From positions 1 to 64,000 of the forward strand of contig NZ_WUEH01000006.1 of assembly GCF_010468615.1 (NCBI RefSeq): DNA of 64,000 nucleotides, in the 5' to 3' direction. The notes beneath the pieces are model-generated. The model was not told the DNA's origin. It did not search any database and saw only the letters and a list, made by a program, of their open reading frames with translations. Position numbers and translations under genes: made by a program. The stretch is from Pseudodesulfovibrio sp. JC047 (GTDB taxonomy: Bacteria > Desulfobacterota > Desulfovibrionia > Desulfovibrionales > Desulfovibrionaceae). This document shows, one piece after another, positions 34,053-42,918 of this stretch (position 1 is the first letter of the stretch; the number at the start of each line of letters is the position of its first letter).

Positions 34053-36464
34053 ATGACAAAAGATCTTATTATTGTTGAGTCCCCTGCCAAGGTGAAGACT
34101 ATTTCCAAGTTTTTGGGAAAGCATTTCATTGTTGACGCCTCAGTGGGGCATGTTCGTGATTTGCCCACCCGTGATCTCGGCGTGGATGAAGAGCACGATT
34201 TTGCTCCTCGGTATGAAATCATTCAAGGCAAGGAAGACGTGGTGAAACGGCTTCAGGCCGCAGCAAAGAAGGCGGACACCGTCTTCCTCGCGCCTGACCC
34301 CGACCGCGAAGGTGAGGCCATTGCCTGGCATGTTGCCGAGCTGTTGAAGCCTGTCAATGACAAAATTCGCCGCATTCAGTTCAACGAAATCACCTCCCGT
34401 GCCGTTAAAGAGGCCCTGGAAAATGCGCAGGAACTCAATGAGGACCTGTTCGACTCTCAGCAGGCGCGGCGTATTCTCGACCGGCTGGTGGGCTACAAGA
34501 TTTCGCCCATCCTGTGGAAAAACGTGAAACGCGGCATTTCCGCCGGGCGTGTCCAATCGGTTGCGCTCAAGATTTTGGTGGAACGCGAAAAGGAACGCCG
34601 AGCCTTTCGGGCCGACGAATACTGGCCGTTCAAGGTGTTGCTTGAAGGCACGAATCCCCCGCCATTCTGGATGGACTTGTACAAGTTGTCCGGCAAGGCC
34701 GTGAAGCCTGGCGTCAATCATATCGGCACGCAGGCCGATGCAGAGAAGTTGCAAGACGCTTTGGAAAAAGGTGCTTTCAAGATCGATTCCGTGCAGGAAA
34801 AACAGCGCAAACGCAATCCGTTGCCCCCATATATCACCTCGACTTTGCAGCAGGACGCCAACCGCCGCATGGGCTATTCCGCCAAGCGGACCATGTCCAT
34901 CGCCCAGCGGTTGTACGAAGGTGTGGAGCTTGGCAAACGAGGAACCACCGCGCTCATCACCTATATGCGTACCGACTCTGTCCGTATCGCCAAGGATGCG
35001 CAGGATGCGGCCAAGGAATTGATTCTCGAACGGTTTGGCGATGACTATTACCCGCCCAAGACCCGACATTTTAAAACCAAGGGCGGTGCACAGGACGCGC
35101 ATGAAGCCATCCGCCCGGTTGACGTGACTATCACCCCCGAAGAGGTGAAGCCCTATTTGCCTGCCGAACAGCATAAATTGTATCGGTTGATCTGGCAGCG
35201 TTTCGTGGCCTCGCAAATGGCCGTCGCTACCTTCTGGGATACCACAGTCCTCGTGTCCGCCCCGGAAACCATCTGGCGAGCCAAGGGAGAACGCTTGCTC
35301 TTTGCCGGTTTTCTTGCCGCCATGGACAAGGCCAAAAAGGATGATGACACGGAGTTGCCCAAACTCAGCGAAGGCGACATTCTGACTCTGAATGAATTGA
35401 AAAAGGAACAGAAGTTCACCCAGCCACCGCCGAGATATTCGGAAGCCTCGTTGGTCAAGACGCTGGAAGAACTCGGTATTGGCCGTCCGTCCACCTATGC
35501 GGCGATTATTTCAACATTGCTTGATCGGGAATACGCCCGTCAGGAAGAAAAGCGGTTTGTTCCTACCGAATTGGGCTTCACGGTATCCGACAAGCTTGGC
35601 GAACATTTCAAGGCCCTTATGGATGTCGGGTTTACTGCCCAGATGGAAGGAATGCTTGACGCCGTTGCTGAAGGGAAAAAGGACTGGAAGGATTTGCTCA
35701 AGCATTTTGGTGACGATTTTTATCCGACTCTTGAAAAGGCCCGGACAGAAATGGCCCGTAGCCAGCAGGTCACGGACATCAAGTGCGAAAAATGCGGCAA
35801 GCCCATGGCGATCAAATTCGGTAAAACCGGTGAATTCCTGGGCTGTACCGGATTTCCCGGCTGTCGGACTATCAAGAATTTCACCCGGGACGAGCACGGA
35901 GTCATTCAGGTCGTTGAACGCGAAAAACCTGAAGAAACCGGCGTTTTGTGTGAAAAATGCGGTCGCCCCATGGCGATCAAGCAGTCGCGTCGAGGTGAAT
36001 TCCTGGGTTGTACCGGCTATCCGGATTGCAAATCCATTGTCAATTTCAAGCGTGACGAGAACGGCAAGATTCAGGTTATCGAATCGGAAAAACCCGAAGT
36101 GGTGGGCACCTGCCCGGATTGCGGCGGCGAGCTGCTTCTGAAAAAGGCCCGCACTGGTTCCCGGTTTATCGCCTGTTCAAATTACCCGGATTGTACCTAC
36201 GCGGCACCCTTTTCCACTGGCGTTCCTTGTCCCAAAGAGGGATGTGAGGGGGAACTTGTGGAAAAATCTTCACGGCGGGGCAAGCTCTTTTATTCTTGCT
36301 CCACCTATCCCAAGTGCGACTACGCGGTCTGGAATTGGCCCATTGCCGAGGAATGCCCGAAATGCGGTCATCCTATTTTGACCCGCAAGACCACCAAGGA
36401 CAAAGGCGAACACATCGCGTGTCCCAAGAAGGGCTGTGGATATACCCGTCCGATTGAGGAATAG
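34053..36464 (+). CDS. topA: DNA topoisomerase I with five C-terminal zinc ribbons
   Basis: An 803-residue type IA topoisomerase that relaxes negative supercoils. The N-terminal Toprim domain has LIIVESPAKVKTI, SVGHVRDLP and FLAPDPDREGEAIAWH. The DNA-cleaving tyrosine is Tyr304 in ITYMRTDS. KNVKRGISAGRVQSVAL and QDAHEAIRP are also conserved. The C-terminus carries five cysteine clusters starting near residues 576, 634, 689, 730 and 773 (CEKCGKPM, CEKCGRPM, CPDCGGEL, CPKEGCEGEL, CPKCGHPI). This is a zinc-ribbon-rich tail. The first ATG is used. The gene is complete. Confidence 0.97.
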   Translation: MTKDLIIVESPAKVKTISKFLGKHFIVDASVGHVRDLPTRDLGVDEEHDFAPRYEIIQGKEDVVKRLQAAAKKADTVFLAPDPDREGEAIAWHVAELLKPVNDKIRRIQFNEITSRAVKEALENAQELNEDLFDSQQARRILDRLVGYKISPILWKNVKRGISAGRVQSVALKILVEREKERRAFRADEYWPFKVLLEGTNPPPFWMDLYKLSGKAVKPGVNHIGTQADAEKLQDALEKGAFKIDSVQEKQRKRNPLPPYITSTLQQDANRRMGYSAKRTMSIAQRLYEGVELGKRGTTALITYMRTDSVRIAKDAQDAAKELILERFGDDYYPPKTRHFKTKGGAQDAHEAIRPVDVTITPEEVKPYLPAEQHKLYRLIWQRFVASQMAVATFWDTTVLVSAPETIWRAKGERLLFAGFLAAMDKAKKDDDTELPKLSEGDILTLNELKKEQKFTQPPPRYSEASLVKTLEELGIGRPSTYAAIISTLLDREYARQEEKRFVPTELGFTVSDKLGEHFKALMDVGFTAQMEGMLDAVAEGKKDWKDLLKHFGDDFYPTLEKARTEMARSQQVTDIKCEKCGKPMAIKFGKTGEFLGCTGFPGCRTIKNFTRDEHGVIQVVEREKPEETGVLCEKCGRPMAIKQSRRGEFLGCTGYPDCKSIVNFKRDENGKIQVIESEKPEVVGTCPDCGGELLLKKARTGSRFIACSNYPDCTYAAPFSTGVPCPKEGCEGELVEKSSRRGKLFYSCSTYPKCDYAVWNWPIAEECPKCGHPILTRKTTKDKGEHIACPKKGCGYTRPIEE

Positions 36465-36631
36465 TTCCGGTTTCCAAGCGCGACTTTTTTCGTGTGCCGA
36501 ATGCGGTTTTCCCTTCACAGGGATGACCTCATTCGGTGCGCTGCGTTTCCCCAACCGTTTACGCAGATCGGGATCAATGCTGTCGGGTTGACTGGCAGGC
36601 ATTTCCCGATTGGCAATGCAGAGGATCACGT

Positions 36632-37315
36632 ATGGCACACATGTTTCCATCTCAACACGATATTTTGACCGCGTCCACGCGTCTTGGACGGCCTGTCGAT
36701 GCGGACCAGGCCGAACTCCTGGCACTCTATTTGGGCCAGCTCATCAAGTGGAATAAAAAAATGAACCTTGTGGGTAAGTCCGACTGGCGAACCGTGTTTG
36801 ACACGCTCGTTGTCGATTCTCTTTATCTGGCCGATTTCCTCAATGGCCTGCCCCTGACAGAATCTTCGTTGTGTCTCGATTTTGGTGCCGGAGCCGGACT
36901 GCCGGGTATCCCGCTTCGGACCCTATGGCATACGGGAGACTATTGGCTTGTCGAGTTGCGGGAAAAGCGGGCCTTGTTCATGCGTTCCGCGCTCAGTCGG
37001 CTCAAGCTTTCCCACACCAATGTTTTTCATGGTCGGGCCGAAAATGTTTTGGATCATTTCGACACAGACGGTGCCCCACCGGTTGCCGATCTTATCCTGA
37101 GTCGGGCCTTCATGCCGTGGCCCAAGTTGCTCGAATTCATTCATCCCATGCTGCGCAAAACGTCCGATCAGCCCGGTATGGCCGTCATTTTGTCGAATGA
37201 TCCGCCACCGCCTCCCGAGAAATTGTCAGATGGCTGGGTGCTTGAAAAGAGTACTCAATACCCCGCCGCAGGCGGAGAGCGTTTCTTCTGGGCGGTCCGT
37301 GTTCAAGGGGAATAA
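36632..37315 (+). CDS. rsmG: 16S rRNA (guanine-527-N7) methyltransferase RsmG
   Basis: A 227-residue SAM-dependent methyltransferase of the GidB/RsmG family that modifies 16S rRNA. It has LIKWNKKMNLVGKSDW near residue 37, the SAM motif LCLDFGAGAGLPGIPLR near 80, and VELREKRALFMRSALSRL. The ATG at 36632 is chosen because AGAGGA lies six bases upstream; the open frame extends 32 codons before it without support. It follows topA by 167 bp. It ends just before repeat B. Confidence 0.93.
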   Translation: MAHMFPSQHDILTASTRLGRPVDADQAELLALYLGQLIKWNKKMNLVGKSDWRTVFDTLVVDSLYLADFLNGLPLTESSLCLDFGAGAGLPGIPLRTLWHTGDYWLVELREKRALFMRSALSRLKLSHTNVFHGRAENVLDHFDTDGAPPVADLILSRAFMPWPKLLEFIHPMLRKTSDQPGMAVILSNDPPPPPEKLSDGWVLEKSTQYPAAGGERFFWAVRVQGE

Positions 37316-37376
37316 GAAGCGGAGAAATGCCTTCGGCGGTCACCTTCGGTGCGACCAGGACGCTGTCCTGGACCTG

Positions 37377-37688
37377 CCAAAGGCCCCTTTGAAAAGGGGC
37401 CTCTGGACTCCCCGAAACTTTTTGTCGCTCGCTTCGCTCGAAGCTGTCGGCATCCGCGTTCGTGCAGCCCTTGGGAGGGCGTTGTTAAAAATTGCATTTT
37501 TTAGAGGCTCTATAAAAAGATTTCAAACGTCTTCTTTTTGCAAAACCATCGTATTTCTTGCCCCATTTCCTCTTCCTCACATTTCTTGAATCCCACTCAA
37601 CGGATGTCGTGGGGCCTCGCCAAAGGCGCGATAAAAAGTTCTGGAAGGGAGTCCAGAGGGAAACCTCTTCCAAGAGGTTCCCCTCTGG
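37377..37688 (+). repeat. Dispersed hairpin-ended repeat, copy B
   Basis: About 312 bp in the rsmG-37718 gap. The left hairpin is AGGCCCCTTT/AAAGGGGCCT (37381-37402). The right hairpin is CCAGAGGGAAACCTCTT with complement to 37688. The inner core GTCGCTCGCTTCGCTCGAAG, GTTAAAAATTGCATTTTTTA and CTTTTTGCAAAACCATCGTA matches copy C in reverse complement over about 240 bp. It separates two convergent genes and may also act as a two-way terminator. Confidence 0.88.
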
Positions 37689-37717
37689 TCGCCGAAGGCA
37701 TTTGCCCCTAAAAAAAA

Positions 37718-37981
37718 TCATTGCGGGTTGTTTGTTTCGGGTTCTTCGTCTTCGTTTGCTTCGGCAGCGGCAACGCCATCTTCGGTGAGGAGTGAGGCGT
37801 AGGCATCCTTGAAGATGAGTTTCGTTGCAAGTTCGTCGGCTTTTTCGCCCAATTCCATAAGATGTTCGAGAAAATCAAGAATGAGCAAACGCCGATCTTC
37901 TTCGCCGTTTTCAAATTCGAATTTACAATCGCCGGAATCAAAATAGTTGGCCACGCGTTCCAGATAATCGATGTCGAGCAT
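37718..37981 (-). CDS. Small acidic hypothetical protein
   Basis: An 87-residue acidic, mostly helical protein (MLDIDYLERVANYFDSGD..., C-terminus EANEDEEPETNNPQ). No family recognised. The ATG at 37981 has GGAG nine bases upstream; a second ATG at 37996 overlaps the rlmH stop (TAATG) and would add five residues. Either way it is tightly coupled to rlmH and probably co-translated with it. Function unknown. Confidence 0.75.
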   Translation of the reverse strand: MLDIDYLERVANYFDSGDCKFEFENGEEDRRLLILDFLEHLMELGEKADELATKLIFKDAYASLLTEDGVAAAEANEDEEPETNNPQ

Positions 37982-37995
37982 ACGTATAATCTCCA

Positions 37996-38466
37996 TTAAT
38001 CGTGATGATAAGGCATGTTCTTGTGGATAGTTCCGGCCCGGTACAATTGTTCAAGAAGAACCAATCGAGCCAGTTCGTGCGGCAATGTCATGTCACTCAG
38101 TCGAATGGAATGACGAGCCGCTTTCTTGATGTCATCGGATAAACCAAACGGACCGCCGATCACAAAAACGGGCCGTTGATTAGGGGCTTCTGTCCATGTC
38201 CTTAGGCGTTTGGCCAATTCGCGTGAAGTCAATCGGTCGCCATACTCGTCGAGAATAATGAGCACATCGCCTTTTTTGACCTTGGAAAGAATGGCTTGGC
38301 CTTCCTTTCGATTCTTTTCCTGGGTGGGCAATTTGCCGGGTGCATCCTTGATGACCGATTCGTCCAGTGAAAAAAAACGGGACAACTTTTTCCAATATAG
38401 GGCACACCCATCCTTGGAAAATGATTCCTTGAGCTTCCCGACCCAGATGAATCCTATCTTGCTCAT
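37996..38466 (-). CDS. rlmH: 23S rRNA (pseudouridine-1915-N3) methyltransferase RlmH
   Basis: A 156-residue SPOUT methyltransferase acting on helix 69 of 23S rRNA in 70S ribosomes. The SAM-binding knot region has VFVIGGPFGLSDDI near 100 and the C-terminal LPHELARLVLLEQLYRAGTI with HKNMPYHHD, typical of the family. The start overlaps the phosphoesterase stop by four bases. It is complete and of standard length. Confidence 0.96.
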   Translation of the reverse strand: MSKIGFIWVGKLKESFSKDGCALYWKKLSRFFSLDESVIKDAPGKLPTQEKNRKEGQAILSKVKKGDVLIILDEYGDRLTSRELAKRLRTWTEAPNQRPVFVIGGPFGLSDDIKKAARHSIRLSDMTLPHELARLVLLEQLYRAGTIHKNMPYHHD

Positions 38467-39122
38467 GAGACACTCAACAATTGCGCTGTGATATTTTCGC
38501 CGTCAAAATCGATACGCACATACCCGCCATCAGCCAGCATACCGGGATTGATAACCGGAGTGGTGCCAATGTGGTCCACAGCTTTGGACTCATGGATGTG
38601 CCCGGTCAGGACGAGCACAGGCTGGGTCTGTTCGATAAATTGACGAACACCTTCACTGCCCACATGCAGATCGTTGTCGATCCGATCCACCAAGGTATTG
38701 TGGGGCGGTTCGTGAATCGCCACGATCAGATGCGCAAAATCAGTGGCATCCGCATGGGTCTGGTGCAACCATTCGACGAGGGTGGCTTCCGGCACTTCGC
38801 TGGGCGTGCCGAAAGGTGTCGGTGAGGACATGCCGACACCCATGATAGCGAGATTCGGAGCCAATTCCCTGACTCGCAGGTGAAGATCCATGTCCTGCTG
38901 CCGCAAAACGGTCTGGACCGCGTCGGTGTCCATGTTGCCCGGCTGGGCGAAAATGGTCGGATTGATGGCGGCTACGGCATCGATCACGGACTGTGCCGTG
39001 CGACGATTGCCGCAGTTCGTCAGGTCGCCAGTGATGATGACCGCCTCCGCGTCAGCCAGATCTGGAATGGCGGCCAGCCGGTCGGTTGATTCGTGTATGT
39101 CGCCAAAAGCTATCCAATGCAT
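38463..39122 (-). CDS. Calcineurin-like metallophosphoesterase
   Basis: A 219-residue two-metal phosphoesterase. Metal motifs in order are GDIHEST (7-13), IITGDLTNCGNRR (near 30), QPGNMD in place of GNHD (near 60), and LTGHIHES near 175. The PGNMD variant lacks the usual His of GNH[DE], as in some relatives. The substrate is unknown. The ATG at 39122 has GGAG eight bases upstream; the frame extends 94 codons further into a GC-rich stretch that looks non-coding. It overlaps rlmH by four bases. Confidence 0.85.
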   Translation of the reverse strand: MHWIAFGDIHESTDRLAAIPDLADAEAVIITGDLTNCGNRRTAQSVIDAVAAINPTIFAQPGNMDTDAVQTVLRQQDMDLHLRVRELAPNLAIMGVGMSSPTPFGTPSEVPEATLVEWLHQTHADATDFAHLIVAIHEPPHNTLVDRIDNDLHVGSEGVRQFIEQTQPVLVLTGHIHESKAVDHIGTTPVINPGMLADGGYVRIDFDGENITAQLLSVS

Positions 39123-39203
39123 GATCGAGTGCTCCTGAAGAAAAGTGAAAAAACTGTATCCTCGGGTCGACGGTCCCGTCAACGGACCAGGAAAGGAGGA
39201 CAT

Positions 39204-39241
39204 AAAAAAAAGGGGAGCCAGCTCGATCTCGGCAGCTCCCC
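39204..39241 (-). terminator. Terminator after the LonB-like gene
   Basis: On the minus strand, GGGGAGC/GCTCCCC stem followed by eight or nine T, 15 bp after the protease stop. Confidence 0.85.
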
Positions 39242-39255
39242 GAATGGATATCGTT

Positions 39256-41664
39256 TTATTTCTGAGGGTCTCCAGGGACGGCGAGCTTGACGAGTTCGGC
39301 GAGTCGATCGTCAACCATCCTGTACAAGGTGCCAGCCGGATATTTTCCGGTTCGACTCGGCGTCCCACAACGCAACCCGGTGAGAATGAACATGGCCTCT
39401 TCAATGGTCTTGACCGGGAAGATGTGGAACATGCCGTCTTCGACCGCCTGCACGACTTCGTCCTTGAGCATCAGGTTGACCACGTTGTCCGCGGGCAGAA
39501 TGACACCTTGTTTGCCGGTGAGCTTGCGTCGACGGCAGACCTCGAAAAATCCTTCGATCTTGCGATTGACACCACCCACGGCCATAACCGCGCCGCTTTG
39601 CGAAACCGCACCGGTAAAGGCGTATGACAAGTTGATAGGCGCACCGGACAGGGCGGAAAGCAGAGATGCCAGTTCCGCACCCGAGGCCGAATCCCCTTCG
39701 ATACCGGCATACGATTGTTCAAAACAGAGCGAACCAGTCATGACAATCGGTTTATCTTGTGCAAACAACCGGACCAGATAGGACTTGATGATCATCATGC
39801 CCTTGGTGTGGATGGGGCCACCCATCTGGGCTTCCCGTTCCAGGTCGAGAATTCCGCCGTGTCCGACTCCCGCAGTGCAGGAAATCTGATGCGGCAGACC
39901 GAATTCGTAATCGCCAAAAAGAGTGACGGACAACCCGTTGGCCCGCCCCACGGCCTGTCCCTCGGTCGCGACCTTGATGACCTGACGATCATAGTCGGTC
40001 ATGAATTCCTCTTCGTAGAGATTGACCCGGTAGTCCTTGGCCGCAACCGCTTCATTCAAGGCGGCAAGGTCCACGGTCTCCTTCCCGGCCATGCGGGCAA
40101 AGGCGGACGCCTCTATCATCCGTTCGCGGACAAGCGGGATATAGAGCGAAAGCCGCTTCTGATCTTCGACCAGTCGGGAGGCGAAGTCCACCAACCCGGC
40201 GATGGCCTCCCGGGTCAACGGCAGAATATTCGATTCCCGAGCCGTTTGGCCGATAATGGAAATATAATTTTTGATATTGGCGGCATTCCGGGCGGTCGCG
40301 TGTTGCAGATGCGCTTTGAGTTTGAAGTACTTGGCGAATCGATCGTCATTGTACAGCAAGACTTCGTAATGCTCGTCAGAACCAATGAGCACGATCTTTA
40401 TGTCCAGATCGATCGGGTCCGGCTGAATGGTCCGGGCGCGAACCTGTTCTTGATCGACCGGGTCCTCGATGCGAGATTGGCCCGCTCTCAAAGCTCGGAG
40501 CAATCCTTCCCACGAAACGTGGTTGGACAACAGGTCTTCCATGTTCAACAACAGGAATCCACCGTTTGCCTTGTGCAGACTTCCGGCCTTGATAAGGGTG
40601 AAATCCGTGTAGAGCGCACCCATTTCGGCTTCACGCTCAATGGAACCGAGCAAATTGAAGGCGGTGGGATGGTCTTCCACGACCACAGGTGCACCCTTTG
40701 TCTTGCCATTATCCACAAAGAGATTGACTTCGAACCGGGTGAAGAAATCTTCGCCGGAAGGCAGTCCGTCGGGTAAGAGTCCGGCCAGGGATGAATCTTT
40801 GGGCGTGAATTGGTCCACGTTTTCCACGACTTCATTGACTAGGGCTTCAAAATATTCCGACAACCGTTCAACGGTTTCAAATTTTTTCGAAACCGGCGAA
40901 AAACATTCACTCATCACGGCCTTGGCAGTCTCGCGATGCAGTTCTTTTTCCGCGTCACGCATATCAATTTCGTTTTGATTGATCTGGCGGAGAAGCGTAC
41001 TCACTTCAGCCAAAAGTTCCTCGCCTTTGGCCTTGAACTTTTTACGGTCGGCGGATTTGATCGTTTCGAAATCCTTGTCGGAAATCACTTCTCCGTCCAC
41101 GATAGGCGAAAGGGTCAAAACTCCTTCTTCATCAAGACTGAGCGAAAAATTTTCTTTTTCCGCAGTGGCATCCATTTCACTGAACAACTTTTCTCGTTTG
41201 GCATTGAACTTCTTGACCAGCCTTTCATGCTTTTTCTGAAAGGTGTCCTTTTCGAAACGGGCAGGGATTTCCTGTCGAATATGTGTCATGGCCTTATGTT
41301 GGGCCACTTTCAATTTCCGTCCCATGCCAGCGGGAAGCGACACGGCAATCGGGCGATCCGAATCTTCAAAATTGTACAGATAAACCCAGTCGCATGGCGG
41401 ATTCCTTTTCTCGGCCGTGGGCTTGAGAAAGGATTTCACGAAATAGGTTCGGCCCATGTTCGGTTCGCCGGAAACATACAAATTATGCTCGTTGCCACTG
41501 ATCTCAAGGGCCAGTGACAGGGCTTGAATTGCCCGGGGCTGCAACTTGGGATAGACATTCTTGTTCGGAATGTCCTCACTGGTTTCATACGGGATACGGG
41601 TCGGGTCCAATGTGGCCCGAAGCTTGGAGCCGGGGAGCCCTTTCAGGGCGGAAGTCTTCTTCAT
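39256..41664 (-). CDS. LonB-like ATP-dependent protease (AAA_32 plus Lon protease domain)
   Basis: An 802-residue protein. The N-terminal part has a Walker A-like GEPNMGRTYF with Arg in place of the usual Lys, as I recall for this Lon-like group. A charged coiled-coil segment covers about 120-260, and a second AAA part has GSLHKANGGFLLLNMEDLL. The C-terminal Lon protease domain has the catalytic Ser near 657 (GDSASGAELASLL) and Lys near 700 (GGVNRKIEGF). It probably degrades damaged or regulatory proteins in the cytoplasm. The ATG at 41664 gives the family-like start; 26 upstream codons are unsupported. A canonical Lon is not in the window. Confidence 0.9.
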   Translation of the reverse strand: MKKTSALKGLPGSKLRATLDPTRIPYETSEDIPNKNVYPKLQPRAIQALSLALEISGNEHNLYVSGEPNMGRTYFVKSFLKPTAEKRNPPCDWVYLYNFEDSDRPIAVSLPAGMGRKLKVAQHKAMTHIRQEIPARFEKDTFQKKHERLVKKFNAKREKLFSEMDATAEKENFSLSLDEEGVLTLSPIVDGEVISDKDFETIKSADRKKFKAKGEELLAEVSTLLRQINQNEIDMRDAEKELHRETAKAVMSECFSPVSKKFETVERLSEYFEALVNEVVENVDQFTPKDSSLAGLLPDGLPSGEDFFTRFEVNLFVDNGKTKGAPVVVEDHPTAFNLLGSIEREAEMGALYTDFTLIKAGSLHKANGGFLLLNMEDLLSNHVSWEGLLRALRAGQSRIEDPVDQEQVRARTIQPDPIDLDIKIVLIGSDEHYEVLLYNDDRFAKYFKLKAHLQHATARNAANIKNYISIIGQTARESNILPLTREAIAGLVDFASRLVEDQKRLSLYIPLVRERMIEASAFARMAGKETVDLAALNEAVAAKDYRVNLYEEEFMTDYDRQVIKVATEGQAVGRANGLSVTLFGDYEFGLPHQISCTAGVGHGGILDLEREAQMGGPIHTKGMMIIKSYLVRLFAQDKPIVMTGSLCFEQSYAGIEGDSASGAELASLLSALSGAPINLSYAFTGAVSQSGAVMAVGGVNRKIEGFFEVCRRRKLTGKQGVILPADNVVNLMLKDEVVQAVEDGMFHIFPVKTIEEAMFILTGLRCGTPSRTGKYPAGTLYRMVDDRLAELVKLAVPGDPQK

Positions 41665-41857
41665 TGAATGCTCATGCTGTAGTTTTCGTGCCAAGGAGTG
41701 GCACTTTACGAATCTACGGTGTTTTTCTTCGGATGTCACCATTCATTCTCGACGGTTCAGGGGTGACAAGGCATTTTTGAAAGCACTGATTTTAGCCATG
41801 AAAACCAACCGAATGCAGAAAGTTTCCGTTTGGTTCAACGGGGAAAATCAGATGCTG

Positions 41858-42613
41858 CTATTTTCGGGATAGGGAATCCGGTTCATTCTTTTTGATAAAC
41901 CACTGTACCTGTCGGCACACGCCCATGAGTAAATTGAACTCATTGCGTTTCAAATTGATCTTGGAAAAGAACCGCCGCACAGGCAACATCCAGTACTCCG
42001 GGTTATCATCCTTGAGAAAATCGATGGCCAACAGGGTGTCCTGAAAATTGTGAAACATGGTTTCCTGCTCCTGCACCGTGGCAGGGCGTTCCTCTGGCGG
42101 ACCGTCCGGAATAAAAGGTCCATTTAACGATTTCTTGAAACATTCGTACAAGGTCACGACAACCGATTGCGCCAGGTTCAACGATGTTCCTTCACGACTG
42201 GTCGGAATGGTCATCAACCCGGAACACACGGACGTTTCCTCATTGGTCAATCCCTTGTCCTCGGGACCGAAGACCAAAGCCACTGTGCCGTTGCTCCGCA
42301 AGCGTTCATCCACCACATTCGTCAGCGTTTCCGGATTCATGATGCCTTTGCGCCACCCGCCTGTCCGTGCCGTGGTGCCAAACACTGCGGTGCAGCCATC
42401 CACGGCCTGTGCCAATGTCTCGACGATGCGTGCGGATTCCAACACGTGTTTCGCATGGACCGTTGCCAGAGGGAGTGCCTTTTCCATATTGAAATTGTAC
42501 GGGTCAACCACCACAAGGTCCGACACGCCCATATTCAAGCAGGCCCGGGCAACGGACCCGATATTTTCAGGATATTTCGGTCGAAAAAGGATCACTCTCA
42601 ATTGTTCAAGCAT
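41858..42613 (-). CDS. tRNA (cytidine/uridine-32-2'-O) methyltransferase TrmJ-like
   Basis: A 251-residue SPOUT RNA methyltransferase. Motifs are FRPKYPENIGSVARACLNMG near residue 9, ALVFGPEDKGLTNEE near 111, and IPTSREGTSLNLAQSVVV near 134. A C-terminal helical extension (FHNFQDTLLAID...LMGVCRQVQWFI) matches TrmJ over other SpoU proteins. The ATG at 42613 has GGAGG five bases upstream. It lies 194 bp upstream of the Lon-like gene on the same strand. Confidence 0.9.
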   Translation of the reverse strand: MLEQLRVILFRPKYPENIGSVARACLNMGVSDLVVVDPYNFNMEKALPLATVHAKHVLESARIVETLAQAVDGCTAVFGTTARTGGWRKGIMNPETLTNVVDERLRSNGTVALVFGPEDKGLTNEETSVCSGLMTIPTSREGTSLNLAQSVVVTLYECFKKSLNGPFIPDGPPEERPATVQEQETMFHNFQDTLLAIDFLKDDNPEYWMLPVRRFFSKINLKRNEFNLLMGVCRQVQWFIKKNEPDSLSRK

Positions 42614-42859
42614 GTGTACCTCCACGGTCAAGCGACGAAAAGCCATGTACCACAGGCTGCACGGATGTCAAAAGCAATGCGGACCACTGTCGTACTCCGG
42701 TGCCCATTGTCGTCTCATTCTCAAGGCCTCATTCATACAGGAAAATGGACGAGAGACAGATTTTTTTGCCTCAGGGAAATGCACATAAAAGGAATATTCA
42801 AAGCCTCTTTCCCTTGACCTAAAGAATCTCAACAGACTGGTGTATAAGGGGAAATTCTC

Positions 42860-42889
42860 TTGACGCGCATCCAGGAACACCCGTATCAA
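42860..42889 (+). promoter_or_regulatory. Candidate sigma-70-type promoter for the malic enzyme gene
   Basis: TTGACG (42860-42865) and TATCAA (42884-42889) with an 18-base spacer, 30 bp before the malic enzyme ATG. Moderate match only. The rest of the 305 bp gap shows no gene. Confidence 0.4.
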
Positions 42890-42918
42890 CGCCACTTAAC
42901 TTCATGGAAGGAGAAAAA

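Noticed and set aside
34140-35216. Reverse open frame of 358 codons
   Set aside because: Antisense to topA, whose motifs are unmistakable.
39715-40776. Forward open frame of 353 codons
   Set aside because: Antisense shadow of the LonB-like gene; no ribosome binding site and no domain.
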